The notes beneath the pieces were generated by a model. That model saw only the letters and a program-made list of their open reading frames with translations. It did not search any database and was not told where the DNA came from. From NCBI GenBank assembly GCA_028707535.1, contig JAQWAU010000004.1, positions 1 to 46,028 of the forward strand: a stretch of 46,028 nt of DNA. Direction: 5' to 3'. Every line of letters begins with the position of its first letter. Within the stretch, counting starts at the first letter, position 1. Positions 8,932 to 17,856 of this stretch are shown here, one piece after another. The position numbers were made by a program, and so were the translations under genes. The DNA is from Heliobacteriaceae bacterium. GTDB taxonomy: Bacteria > Bacillota > Desulfitobacteriia > Heliobacteriales > Heliobacteriaceae.

Positions 8932-9818
8932 TGATGGACCAGGCCGAAAAGCTTCGAATTATGGCTCGGAATATGCGCCAACAAGTAGAAGCGGAAATTA
9001 CTGGTGAGACGACACCCACCCGGATTATTTGTATCTCCAGTGGTAAAGGGGGTGTGGGAAAAAGTAGTGTAACCTTGAACCTCGGGTTGGCCTTAATTGA
9101 ATATGGGCAACGGGTCTTGATCCTTGATGCGGATATGGGAATGGCTAATATTGACCTGATCATGGGCAAGGTAGCCCCTTATAACCTTTATCACATTATT
9201 TATGGGGATAAACGGCTCCCGGAGATTATCCAGGAAGGTCCCAAAGGTATCCGCTTTATTTCCGGGGGTTCCGGTATTGCCGAACTAGCCAATTTGAGCA
9301 AAGAAGAATTGGATGAACTGGTGGCGAGTCTGTCCAGCTTAGACGGAACGGTGGATGTTCTGCTGGTTGACACGGGAGCGGGTGTCTCCCATAATGTTTT
9401 GGCTTATCTTTTTGCTGCTGATGAACTGTTGGTGGTGACCACCCCGGAGCCTACCGCAATTACTGATGCCTACGGATTAATTAAGTCGGTTGAGGCCCGG
9501 CAACCCGGCAAGCAAATATCGATTATTGTCAATAGAGTTAAAAATGCCGAGGAAGCGGCTGCCGTATCTGACAAACTATTGGTCGCTGTGCGGCAGTTTT
9601 TACACCGGGATGTGCACTTATTGGGATTTGTCCCCGAAGACCCCTTGGTATCCCGTGCCGTGAGGGTTCAAACACCGTTTTTTTTACTTAATGAACGGGC
9701 TCCGGCTTCTCGGGCGATGTCCCGGTTGGCAGCCGGTTTGTGCAAGCTGCCGGTGAATCTTTCGCTGGAAACCGGTTTTAGCCGCTTATTCAGCCGGATG
9801 AAGAGTTTTTTTGAATAG
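8931..9818 (+). CDS. flhG: Flagellar number regulator FlhG (MinD-like ATPase)
   Basis: A 295-residue MinD/ParA-type ATPase with the deviant Walker A SSGKGGVGKSS (about residues 31-41), LILDADMGMANIDL and DVLLVDTGAG. A short N-terminal stretch rich in Gln and charged residues (EKLRIMARNMRQQVE) corresponds to the part of FlhG that stimulates FlhF GTPase. It ends with a short amphipathic tail (FSRLFSRMKSFFE), as expected for MinD-like membrane binding. GGGGAGA at 8917-8923 serves ATG 8931. About 110 bases without a gene follow before cheB; I see no clear terminator or promoter there. Confidence 0.94.
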   Translation: MMDQAEKLRIMARNMRQQVEAEITGETTPTRIICISSGKGGVGKSSVTLNLGLALIEYGQRVLILDADMGMANIDLIMGKVAPYNLYHIIYGDKRLPEIIQEGPKGIRFISGGSGIAELANLSKEELDELVASLSSLDGTVDVLLVDTGAGVSHNVLAYLFAADELLVVTTPEPTAITDAYGLIKSVEARQPGKQISIIVNRVKNAEEAAAVSDKLLVAVRQFLHRDVHLLGFVPEDPLVSRAVRVQTPFFLLNERAPASRAMSRLAAGLCKLPVNLSLETGFSRLFSRMKSFFE

Positions 9819-9929
9819 AATGTCCGGTGAAATGCGGATAGGATAGGCAGGAAAATATCTGTTGGGTGTGGAAGAAATAGAATAAATTAGCAAGCAGTGA
9901 TGTTCCAAAATGATCTTGGAGTGATACCT

Positions 9930-11033
9930 TTGCCGAGAATCAAGGTTTTGGTAGTTGATGATTCCGCTTTTATGCGCAAGGTAATTGCTGACATGATTAC
10001 TGCGGAGCCAGGAATGACGGTTGTGGATACAGCCCGCAACGGCCAGGAGGCTTTGGAGAAAATTTTGCGGCTTAAGCCTGATGTTGTAACCCTGGACATT
10101 GAAATGCCGGTAATGGATGGCTTGACAACCTTAGACCGGATCATGCGGGACAGACCGGTACCGGTGCTCATGTTGTCTAGTTTAACCCAGCAAGGGGCTC
10201 ACGCCACGATGTTGGCCTTACGGAAAGGTGCAGTGGACTTTATACCGAAACCCTCAGGAACGATTTCTCTGGATATACATAAAGTGCGCAAAGAACTAAT
10301 TGATAAGTTGAAAGTGGCGGCTTTGGCCCAAATTAAACCACAGGCCGGTGTTCCGCATCCCCGGCAAAGCAGCGGTTTGGATACGATACCGGAACCGGTT
10401 GTGAAGGCTGGTTTCCGGCCCAGGAGGCAGGGGGCGGGACCCTTGGATCAAGTAGTACTTATCGGTACTTCAACCGGAGGACCAAAGGCTTTGTACGAAG
10501 TAATCCCTAAATTGCCGGCGAGCGTAACCGCGGCAGTTTTGGTGGTTCAACACATGCCGCCAGGTTTTACCCGTTCGTTGGCGGAACGTTTGGATGCCGC
10601 TTCCGCGTTAACAGTAAAGGAAGCCGTAAATGATGAAGAGATTTTGCCGGGAGTGGTTTACATCGCCCCCGGTGATTATCACTTAAAGGTGCGGGTAACT
10701 AACAATCCGGCAGCGGGTAAGCAAATGTGGGTAAGGCTCACGCGGGAACAGCCGGTTGGTGGGCACCGGCCGGCTGTTGATGTGATGATGACATCGGTTG
10801 CCCGGCAGTTCTGGTCCCACATGGTGGGTGTAATCCTTACCGGGATGGGTGGGGATGGTACCGCCGGAATGCAGTTGATCAAGCAACGTCAGGGCCGTAC
10901 AATCGCCGAGGATGCTTCGACGTGTGTCGTGTTTGGGATGCCCAAAGTGGCGATTGAATCTGGGTGTGTGGACCGTGTCGTACCGATAACCAATGTAGCC
11001 GACGAAATTGTTCGGTCTTTACAGAACAGATAA
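9930..11033 (+). CDS. cheB: Protein-glutamate methylesterase/deamidase CheB
   Basis: A receiver domain (phospho-acceptor D56 in LDIEMPVMDG) joined by a linker to the methylesterase domain. The catalytic triad is visible: S181 in GTSTGG, the His in VVQHMPPGFTRSLAERL, and the Asp in GMGGDGTAGM. CheB removes methyl groups from receptor glutamates during adaptation and is activated by CheA phosphorylation. I chose TTG 9930 because GGAG at 9918-9921 lies 8 bases upstream and the protein then starts MPRIKVLVVDD; the in-frame ATG 9900 has no ribosome site. No cheR is present in the window. Confidence 0.95.
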   Translation: MPRIKVLVVDDSAFMRKVIADMITAEPGMTVVDTARNGQEALEKILRLKPDVVTLDIEMPVMDGLTTLDRIMRDRPVPVLMLSSLTQQGAHATMLALRKGAVDFIPKPSGTISLDIHKVRKELIDKLKVAALAQIKPQAGVPHPRQSSGLDTIPEPVVKAGFRPRRQGAGPLDQVVLIGTSTGGPKALYEVIPKLPASVTAAVLVVQHMPPGFTRSLAERLDAASALTVKEAVNDEEILPGVVYIAPGDYHLKVRVTNNPAAGKQMWVRLTREQPVGGHRPAVDVMMTSVARQFWSHMVGVILTGMGGDGTAGMQLIKQRQGRTIAEDASTCVVFGMPKVAIESGCVDRVVPITNVADEIVRSLQNR

Positions 11034-11056
11034 GCCGCATAGGAGGTGTCGACCTG

Positions 11057-13087
11057 TTGGACACAACTCAATACATGGATGTGTTCATGGAGGAATCCCG
11101 TGAACACTTACAAACACTCAACCAGAAAATCCTGGAACTAGAAAACAATTCCCGCGAACCCGCTGTTTTGGACGAGATTTTTCGTTCTGCCCATACCTTG
11201 AAGGGTATGTCGGCAACGATGGGGTTCGAAAGGATTGCCGAACTAACCCATGAGATGGAAAACGTTTTGTCCAATCTGCGGGGCACCGAAATTCGGGTTA
11301 ACACGCAAATAATTGACCTGTTGTTTAAGTGTTTGGATGCATTGGAAAACATGGTTGAAGCAATTGCCGGCGGTGATAGCGATACTGTCGATATTACCGG
11401 GTTGGTGGGTTTACTGCGGCAAAGTGTTCTGGAAGATTCCGATGATGTGGAAGCCTTCCCCAAAAATGAAGCGTTTTCGCCTGATTTTAGCATTAACCAG
11501 TATGATTTAACGGTACTTCACGAAGCTGAGCGGAAAGATTTTTGCATTTTTCACATCCGGATCGACTTGGATTCTGGTTGTATCATGAAGGCGGCCCGGG
11601 CATATATGGTTTTTCGTAAGTTAGAGGAATTTGGGGAAATAGTTAAGTCGGTGCCGGCGGTGCCGGAAATTGAAGACGAGCAGTTTGATCTTTCCTTTCA
11701 GGTTTTGTTCGTGGCCCAAGCAACCCAGGAAGTTATCCACCACGCTTTGGAGTCAATTGCCGAGGTCAGGGTCGGTTCTCTGGCTTTGGTTAACCTTAAC
11801 GATGTTCAGCCTTCTACCACAACCCGTCCGGGGGTTGTGGAATCCGGCGGCGAAGACACTGCTGCCATTAGTGAGCAACCGTTCATCCCTAATGAACCGG
11901 GTGCCGGCAGGAGTCCGGCAACCGGCGCAAAGCTGCTGAAAGCTAACCAAACGGTCCGGGTGGATATCGAACGTTTAGATGTTTTGATGAACCTCGTCGG
12001 GGAATTAGTAATTAACAAAACGCGGTTAGACCAAATTGCGATAAACGCTGAATCTACCGACCTTAGCGAAACGATTGAACATATTGATCGGATTACCATT
12101 GACTTGCAGAATGTGGTTATGAAGGTGCGGATGGTTCCCATTGAACAGGTGTTCAATCGGTTCCCGCGAATGGTGCGGGATATGGCCAAAGAGTTGGGCA
12201 AAGAGATCAACCTCATTATTGAAGGTAAAGAAACGGAACTGGACCGCACGGTTATCGATGAGATTGGCGATCCTTTAGTGCATTTATTACGCAATGCTAT
12301 TGACCACGGCGTAGAAAAACCGGAAACCCGGCGCCAAAATGGCAAACCGGTGGAGGCGATTATCCGGCTGGTGGCCAAACATGAGGGTAATCATGTGGTC
12401 ATCGAAGTAGAAGATGACGGTCGGGGGATTAACCCGGAAGCGATTCGGGCTAAATCGGTAAAAAAAGGGTTAATTGCCGCGAAAGAAGCAGAACAGTTGG
12501 ACGACCAAGGGGCAATAGACCTGATTTGGAAAGCCGGTTTTTCCATGGCGGAGACGGTATCCGACATATCCGGCCGGGGGGTCGGTTTGGATGTTGTTCG
12601 CAACAAAATCGAATCGTTAAACGGCTCGATTGATATTCAGACCCAGGTAGGCAAAGGGACTATGTTTAAAGTCCGGTTGCCTTTAACCCTGGCGATTATT
12701 CAGGCTTTGTTGGTCAATGTGGGTAAGGAGATCTACGCTATTCCCTTGAGCACCATCGATGAAACGACAAGCATTCAGCCTGGTCAGATCAATAACGTGC
12801 AGAACCAGGAAGTGGTATTACTGCGGGGCAAAGTGCTTCCCTTAGTTAGATTGCATCAGGTGCTTGCGGTCTCCGGGGAAGAGAACACTACCGGGGAATT
12901 GTTTGTTGTTGTTGTCCGGAAAGGGAATAATCAAGCCGGGTTAATTGTTGATTCTTTAATTGGCCAGCAGGATATTGTCATTAAATCAGCCGGAAAATTG
13001 CTGCAAGGAATTCCAGGTATCGCCGGGGCGACAATTTTAGGCAATGGCGATGTTTCCTTAATTCTCGATATCGGAACCCTGTTTTAG
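11057..13087 (+). CDS. cheA: Chemotaxis histidine kinase CheA (flagellar locus copy)
   Basis: A 676-residue kinase. P1/HPt has the phospho-accepting H46 in SAHTLKGMSATMGF. A P2-like CheY/CheB-docking region follows at about residues 150-260. P3 dimerisation starts at about 320 (VDIERLDVLMNLVGELV). The P4 ATPase has HLLRNAIDHGVE, EDDGRGI and GRGVGLDVVRNKI. The P5 CheW-like domain closes the protein. CheA autophosphorylates in receptor arrays and feeds CheY and CheB. AGGAGG at 11041-11046 lies 10 bases before TTG 11057; the upstream open frame has no comparable site. A diverged second cheA is at 43065. Confidence 0.96.
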   Translation: MDTTQYMDVFMEESREHLQTLNQKILELENNSREPAVLDEIFRSAHTLKGMSATMGFERIAELTHEMENVLSNLRGTEIRVNTQIIDLLFKCLDALENMVEAIAGGDSDTVDITGLVGLLRQSVLEDSDDVEAFPKNEAFSPDFSINQYDLTVLHEAERKDFCIFHIRIDLDSGCIMKAARAYMVFRKLEEFGEIVKSVPAVPEIEDEQFDLSFQVLFVAQATQEVIHHALESIAEVRVGSLALVNLNDVQPSTTTRPGVVESGGEDTAAISEQPFIPNEPGAGRSPATGAKLLKANQTVRVDIERLDVLMNLVGELVINKTRLDQIAINAESTDLSETIEHIDRITIDLQNVVMKVRMVPIEQVFNRFPRMVRDMAKELGKEINLIIEGKETELDRTVIDEIGDPLVHLLRNAIDHGVEKPETRRQNGKPVEAIIRLVAKHEGNHVVIEVEDDGRGINPEAIRAKSVKKGLIAAKEAEQLDDQGAIDLIWKAGFSMAETVSDISGRGVGLDVVRNKIESLNGSIDIQTQVGKGTMFKVRLPLTLAIIQALLVNVGKEIYAIPLSTIDETTSIQPGQINNVQNQEVVLLRGKVLPLVRLHQVLAVSGEENTTGELFVVVVRKGNNQAGLIVDSLIGQQDIVIKSAGKLLQGIPGIAGATILGNGDVSLILDIGTLF

Positions 13088-13104
13088 GAAGTGGGGGCGG
13101 GAAC

Positions 13105-13548
13105 ATGGGCTTTGACAATGAACTCCAATTGGTTGCCTTTTTCCTCGGTGGCGAGGAATATGCCGTAGACATTCATTATGTTAGGGAAATAAATCGGTTG
13201 TTGAACATTACCCGGGTACCACGGGCGCCTTACTATATCGAAGGAGTAATTAACCTTCGGGGGAATGTGGTACCGGTGATCGACCTCCGCAAAAGGTTTA
13301 ACTTGGCAGCTACGGAAATGACGGACCGGACGCGGATTGTGGTCATTCAAACAGGTGAAATCATGGTGGGGTTGATTGTTGATGGGGTGTCGGAAGTCAT
13401 GCGTTTGTCCGCTACCTCGATAGAACCACCTCCTGCGTTGATCAGCAGTGTACACCAAGAATTTTTGTACGGGGTGGGTAAGCTTGAGGAACGTTTGCTG
13501 ATTTTATTAAATCTCGAAAGAGTAATTGACCTCGACATTGCCTGTTAG
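13105..13548 (+). CDS. cheW: Chemotaxis coupling protein CheW (flagellar locus copy)
   Basis: A 147-residue protein with a single CheW domain: FFLGGEEYAVDIHYVREI, then APYYIEGVINLRGNVVPVIDLRKRF, the conserved coupling stretch. It bridges chemoreceptor tips and the CheA P5 domain. It starts 17 bases after cheA with a GTGGGGGCGGG upstream, so it is part of the same transcript. The receiving end of its interaction is probably the CheA at 11057 rather than the paralogue at 43065, judging only from linkage. Confidence 0.94.
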   Translation: MGFDNELQLVAFFLGGEEYAVDIHYVREINRLLNITRVPRAPYYIEGVINLRGNVVPVIDLRKRFNLAATEMTDRTRIVVIQTGEIMVGLIVDGVSEVMRLSATSIEPPPALISSVHQEFLYGVGKLEERLLILLNLERVIDLDIAC

Positions 13549-13587
13549 CGAGGTGGTTTTCGCCAGCAAACCATATGGGAAGTAAGG

Positions 13588-14079
13588 ATGATGATGGGCA
13601 TGCTGATCAAAGTGGGCATGGCCGACCTAAAGGTAGCCAGAGCACCAAATAATTTATTGACTTCGGGCTTGGGTTCCTGTGTGGGTGTTTGCCTGTTCGA
13701 TGTCGGCGTTAAGGTCGGGGGGTTAGCCCATATTATGCTGCCTTTATCTACACAGGCTCGTAATCTGGAAAACAAGGCCAAGTTCGCCGATACGGCGATT
13801 CCCATATTGATTGCTGAAATGGTTAAGCTTGGTGCGGTGAAAAACCGTTTGGTCGCTAAAATTGCGGGTGGGGCACAAATGTTTTCTTTTCCGGGTGCAT
13901 CTGATGTGATGCGGATTGGTGATCGGAATACGGAGGCGGTATTGGAAAACCTCAAGCAACATAAAGTCCCGATTTTGGCCCGGGAAGTTGGGGGGAATTT
14001 CGGGAGAACGATTGAATTAGACACGAATCAAGGCAAAGTTTTTATCCGGACGATCAACCGGGGTGAAAAGGTAATCTAG
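13588..14079 (+). CDS. cheD: Chemoreceptor glutamine deamidase CheD
   Basis: A 163-residue CheD. The catalytic Cys is in TSGLGSCVGVCLFD, followed by the His in LAHIMLPLS; GGAQMFSF and VGGNFGRTIELDTNQGKV are further family stretches. CheD deamidates receptor glutamines and, in B. subtilis, is itself a binding target of CheC. Several in-frame ATGs lie close together (13588, 13591, 13594, 13600); GGGAAG and AAGGA sites allow either 13588 or 13594. cheC would normally precede this gene, but only 39 bases separate it from cheW. Confidence 0.94.
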   Translation: MMMGMLIKVGMADLKVARAPNNLLTSGLGSCVGVCLFDVGVKVGGLAHIMLPLSTQARNLENKAKFADTAIPILIAEMVKLGAVKNRLVAKIAGGAQMFSFPGASDVMRIGDRNTEAVLENLKQHKVPILAREVGGNFGRTIELDTNQGKVFIRTINRGEKVI

Positions 14080-14080
14080 G

Positions 14081-14476
14081 ATGAAAAGCTTGGTCACGGG
14101 TAATAAGCTTTGGGTGTCTTTAGGTTTAGGTTTGTTCATTTTCTTGCTTACATCGGTTGTTGCTTTTAGTGCAGCAGTATCCTGGAAGGCTTTGCTGTTT
14201 CGGAGTTTTTGCGCGGCTTTGGTAATGGGTGGTTTGGCCCTGGTTGTCCAGGTTTATTTGGAAAAAGCGGTGCAAGCAGTGGAACAGGCTGGTCTTGGGG
14301 AGCCACAGGCGGAGAATACATTGACTAGTGGTGAACCGGGCAGCCGGTTGGATGTTGCCGTTCCTGGTGCAACCCCTTTTGTTCCGGGACAGGTGGCTGC
14401 TGATTTAGAACAATTGCTGGCTACCGACCCGGCGCGTGCTGCGGAGATCATGCGTAAAATGCAGTTAGAAGATTGA
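14081..14476 (+). CDS. Small two-span membrane protein of unknown function
   Basis: A 131-residue protein I do not recognise. Two hydrophobic segments at about residues 10-32 and 38-60 are separated by a short loop with Lys and Arg. A Gly/Pro-rich linker follows, then a conserved-looking amphipathic tail (DLEQLLATDPARAAEIMRKM). The tail faintly recalls C-ring or export-protein tails, but that is only an impression. It starts one base after the cheD stop and its own stop lies about 65 bases before the sigD start, so it belongs to the flagellar transcript. A role at the flagellar base or in chemotaxis is inferred from position alone. Confidence 0.75.
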   Translation: MKSLVTGNKLWVSLGLGLFIFLLTSVVAFSAAVSWKALLFRSFCAALVMGGLALVVQVYLEKAVQAVEQAGLGEPQAENTLTSGEPGSRLDVAVPGATPFVPGQVAADLEQLLATDPARAAEIMRKMQLED

Positions 14477-14541
14477 ACGGGGTTGTTGCTGGGGGGGCGG
14501 TAGCCGTGGTTGTACAAGGTTTGCAGGCAGGGGGCAAACGG

Positions 14542-15330
14542 ATGAAAGGGGCGAAAAATGCGGCCAAAGTGGATCCCCTTTGGCACCGCTTCAAAATACA
14601 AAAAGATCCGGTGGCCCGGGAAGAATTAATTCTACTTTATGTATCATTGGTTAAATTTGTGGCTGGTCGTTTGGCGATTGGGTTACCCCAAAATGTAGAC
14701 CGGGATGATTTATTTACATACGGGATTTTTGGTTTGATGGATGCCATGGAAAAGTTTCAGCCGGAACGGGGGCTTAAGTTTGAAACTTACGCCATTTCCC
14801 GTATCCGGGGGGCTATTTGGGATGGCTTACGGGCAATGGATTGGGTGCCGGCTTCAATTCGGCAAAAAGCAAAGGAATTGGAGAAGGTCTATGCGGCTTT
14901 GACGGCCCAGTTAGGCCGGGAAGCCACCGATGAAGAAGTTGCCCAGGCAATGGGGCTGAGTGAAGCCACCTTCCAAAAACTGTTGGTTGATGTGCGTTCG
15001 ACGACCCTGCTTTCTTTGGATGAATATTGGCCGGTAGACACGCATAAAGGTGATGCGGTACGGATGATCGATACCCTGGTTGATCCCCGGATTGAAGAAC
15101 CGACGATCGCTTTGGAATTTGCCGAGGTCCAACAGTTGTTGGCCGATTCCATCGATAAACTGCCGGAAAAGGAACGGACGGTAATCGCTTTGTATTATTA
15201 CGAGGGTTTAACCTTGAAAGAGATTGGCAGTGTCCTTGGGTTGTCGGAGTCGCGGATTTCTCAATTGCATACCAAGGCAGTCCTGCGCTTGCGCGGACAA
15301 TTAGCCAGACATAAAAAAAAGCTCGTTTAA
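14542..15330 (+). CDS. sigD: Flagellar/motility RNA polymerase sigma factor SigD (FliA type)
   Basis: A 262-residue group 3 sigma factor with region 2 (LYVSLVKFVAGRLAIGLPQ, then FETYAISRIRGAIWDGLR), region 3 (GREATDEEVAQAMGLSEA) and region 4 with its helix-turn-helix (LKEIGSVLGLSESRISQLH). FliA/SigD directs transcription of late flagellar and chemotaxis genes. ATG 14542 is chosen because AGGGGG at 14529-14534 lies 7 bases upstream and the N-terminus then lines up with other SigD proteins; the frame stays open back to TTG 14473, which overlaps the preceding stop. FlgM, the usual anti-sigma factor, is not in the window. Confidence 0.95.
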   Translation: MKGAKNAAKVDPLWHRFKIQKDPVAREELILLYVSLVKFVAGRLAIGLPQNVDRDDLFTYGIFGLMDAMEKFQPERGLKFETYAISRIRGAIWDGLRAMDWVPASIRQKAKELEKVYAALTAQLGREATDEEVAQAMGLSEATFQKLLVDVRSTTLLSLDEYWPVDTHKGDAVRMIDTLVDPRIEEPTIALEFAEVQQLLADSIDKLPEKERTVIALYYYEGLTLKEIGSVLGLSESRISQLHTKAVLRLRGQLARHKKKLV

Positions 15331-15372
15331 CGGCGAGGTTCACTAGAAAAGATTATGCAGGGGGGTAGGGTT

Positions 15373-16827
15373 ATGGCGGGGATTAACGACAAAAATGCCG
15401 GTGACATCGTTCCGATTAATGCTACTGCTACCCAAGAAGAAGTGATCCGGGATGGCGAGGTCAAAATCGAGATTGAACGTGATCAAATGAAAGCCAGTAT
15501 GCTGGTCCTTCCTCCCCAGGGGGGCAAACCGGTAACGGTGGAAGAAGCTTTATCGGCACTAAAAGCAGCAGGTGTTGTTTTTGGCCTTGACTCAGCCTTA
15601 GTCAAAAAGGTTATAGGAGAAGGGCTATTAGGAAAAAAGATGATCATCGCTAGAGGAAAGCCTGCCGAAGATGGGGCGGATGCCCGGATCGATTACCGCT
15701 TCGATGTAGAACGGCAGATTCGTCCGACCGAACTTGATGACGGGCGGGTTGATTTTTACAACTTAAACATGATCAAAAATATTTGTCTGGGCGAGATTCT
15801 GGCCTTTCGGGTGCCACCGACGGACGGGGTGCCCGGGATCACGGTTACCGGGCGGGAACTTAACCCCAGGCCGGGTAGAGACAAGCGGATTCAGGCCGGA
15901 AAAAACACTTTATTAAGTGAGGACGGGTGCTTACTCACGGCGGCTTGTCCGGGACACGTGCAATTGACCGGTGACCGCATCAACGTAGATCCGGTTTATG
16001 AGTTGCGTGGTGATGTTGACCTCTCTTCCGGAAATCTTGAGTTTATTGGCTCCATAGTTGTTCACGGGTCAATAACCCAAGGTTTTGAGGTGCGGTGTGC
16101 AGGCGACTTGGAAGTTGGTGGTTCCATTGAGGGTGGGTCGGTAACCATAGATGGAAACCTTACTGTCCGTCAGGGAGTCCAAGGACAGCAAAAGTCGGTA
16201 GTTATTGTTGGGGGTAACGTAATTACTAAATTTGTAGAAAATGCTGTCATTCGCGCCAAAGGTGATGTGATCATCGGGGAAGGGAGCATGCATTCGGAAA
16301 TTGATGCCGGTGGCAGCGTCATAGTAGGGGGAAAAAAGGGGTTAATTGTCGGCGGGTGGTGTCGAGCGGGGGAGGAAATCGTCGCGAAGACAATTGGTTC
16401 TCCTCACGCAACTATTACCGAGCTGGAAGTTGGGATTAGCCCGGAAAAACGGCATTACTATAATGAATTAGCCCAAAAGTGTAAAGATGTGGTGGCCAAC
16501 CTGGATAAAACCACTAAAGCGATCAAGCTTTTGCAAGAATGGCAAAAACGCAGTAAACTACCACCGGAAAAACAGGTCCTGTTAGAAAAACTGGTCAATA
16601 CCCAGGAACAGGTGCTTCAGGAACAAGAACAAATGAGTCAGGCTAAACGGCAGATGGACATTGAATTAGAACAAGCCCACAAAGGTAGAATCCGGGCGGG
16701 CAACATTATTTATTCCGGTGTCGGGCTGACCATCGGGCCTTTTTCTACCCGGATCCGGGATAATGTGGAGTTCACGACGGTCGTTATTGAAGATGGGGAT
16801 TTCCGTTTTCTACCCTATGACACTTAG
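15373..16827 (+). CDS. fapA: FapA-family (DUF342) protein
   Basis: A 484-residue DUF342/FapA protein. An N-terminal alpha/beta part (about residues 20-170) is followed by a right-handed beta-helix-like region rich in Gly/Val repeats (about 200-330), then a coiled coil of about 80 residues (from YYNELAQKCKDVVANL to QMDIELEQAHKGR) and a short C-terminal cap. Family members have been linked to polar targeting or flagellar assembly in Vibrio; the molecular role is not settled. The sequence GGGGGTAGGG precedes ATG 15373. Position directly after sigD fits a motility role. Confidence 0.88.
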   Translation: MAGINDKNAGDIVPINATATQEEVIRDGEVKIEIERDQMKASMLVLPPQGGKPVTVEEALSALKAAGVVFGLDSALVKKVIGEGLLGKKMIIARGKPAEDGADARIDYRFDVERQIRPTELDDGRVDFYNLNMIKNICLGEILAFRVPPTDGVPGITVTGRELNPRPGRDKRIQAGKNTLLSEDGCLLTAACPGHVQLTGDRINVDPVYELRGDVDLSSGNLEFIGSIVVHGSITQGFEVRCAGDLEVGGSIEGGSVTIDGNLTVRQGVQGQQKSVVIVGGNVITKFVENAVIRAKGDVIIGEGSMHSEIDAGGSVIVGGKKGLIVGGWCRAGEEIVAKTIGSPHATITELEVGISPEKRHYYNELAQKCKDVVANLDKTTKAIKLLQEWQKRSKLPPEKQVLLEKLVNTQEQVLQEQEQMSQAKRQMDIELEQAHKGRIRAGNIIYSGVGLTIGPFSTRIRDNVEFTTVVIEDGDFRFLPYDT

Positions 16828-16845
16828 GCGTGGGGGTGACAGCAA

Positions 16846-17163
16846 ATGACCTTGCGGGCGGTTGACTTGCAGGTGCTGGTTCCCAAAATGACGGATGTCA
16901 GCCGGCACCAACAGAATCAGCAGCAGGCCGGCCAAACCCAACAACAGTTGGCGGCCCAGCAAGCCCGGCAGGCGGCAGTGCGACGGCAAAAGTCTGTTCA
17001 GGCTTCCACACACTCCGAAAACCCGAAGGTTGGCGACCGGGAAAAGCAAAAAGGCCAACAGGAAAGTGGGGAAGGCCGGCAGGAAAATGCCCGGGGAAAT
17101 GCCGGGGAAGAGCGAAGTTCGCAGGATCCCGTAAGGGGAAGACATTTTGATTTTAAAATATAG
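16846..17163 (+). CDS. Small Gln-rich hydrophilic protein, motility-linked, function unknown
   Basis: A 105-residue protein without membrane spans. The N-terminal 20 residues (LRAVDLQVLVPKMTDVSR) look conserved-like. The rest is low-complexity and strongly hydrophilic, rich in Gln, Arg, Glu and Gly, and probably disordered. GGGGGTG lies upstream of ATG 16846. It lies 18 bases after the DUF342 gene and 30 bases before the SwrB-like gene. No enzymatic motif is visible. Its place suggests a small partner of one of these neighbours; this is inference. Confidence 0.7.
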   Translation: MTLRAVDLQVLVPKMTDVSRHQQNQQQAGQTQQQLAAQQARQAAVRRQKSVQASTHSENPKVGDREKQKGQQESGEGRQENARGNAGEERSSQDPVRGRHFDFKI

Positions 17164-17193
17164 AACCCTATATTTTAAAGAAAGGGGGAGCTG

Positions 17194-17856
17194 GTGATTA
17201 GCGGTATTATTCTCGCGGTAGCGGGGATTTCGGTAATGCTGGTAGGGTTGGTTTTGATGGTAAGGCAACAACGGCAGAAATCTGTGGATTTACAACGGGC
17301 GGAAAAAATCAGTGTTCACTTGGTAGAGGCCAAGTTGGTGCAGCGGGATATGGAGAATCTTTTGACCCGAGTTACGGAAAAGAGCACCGAGGTTGTCAAT
17401 TTACTGCACGCCGAAGTAGCGGTAGCCCAGGAAACAATCACGGCCGTAAATGATACGATTACAATGATAAAGGATGAAAGACAGTCCCTTCAAGCGGAGC
17501 ATAAGCAACCGGTGGCTGCAGCCACCAGGGTGGGAACGAAGCCTGCCGGTTTGTTGCGTGTCTCTCCACCATATCCTTTACAGAAATATCGCCAAATGCG
17601 GAACCGGTCGGCTAAGGCAAGTGCAAGGGAAACCAACCCGCTTGCTAAGGGTGAAAAAATTATCAGCAGGCTAGGTCGGGGAGAACCGCGTTACTGGACC
17701 AGGGAATTGCGCTATGAACAGATACCGCACCTTGAGCTTGCCGGGTTAACCGAAACGGAAATTGCTCAGCTGCTTGATTTGGGCCAGGGAGAGGTTCAGC
17801 TGGCGATCCAATTGCGCCGAAAGCTCCGGGGAGTTGGCAACCTTGAGGTCCGCTAA
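17194..17856 (+). CDS. SwrB-like membrane-anchored coiled-coil protein (DUF6115 type)
   Basis: A 220-residue protein with one N-terminal membrane span (about residues 3-24), a coiled coil (about 30-105), a basic Pro/Lys-rich linker, and a C-terminal helix-turn-helix-like motif (LAGLTETEIAQLLDLGQGEV). B. subtilis swrB (ylxL), just downstream of sigD, has the same layout and promotes activation of the flagellar basal body and export. The similarity is by architecture and location; sequence identity looks low, so I leave the symbol blank. GTG 17194 follows AAAGGGGGAG. The gene overlaps the next one by 14 bases. Confidence 0.72.
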   Translation: MISGIILAVAGISVMLVGLVLMVRQQRQKSVDLQRAEKISVHLVEAKLVQRDMENLLTRVTEKSTEVVNLLHAEVAVAQETITAVNDTITMIKDERQSLQAEHKQPVAAATRVGTKPAGLLRVSPPYPLQKYRQMRNRSAKASARETNPLAKGEKIISRLGRGEPRYWTRELRYEQIPHLELAGLTETEIAQLLDLGQGEVQLAIQLRRKLRGVGNLEVR

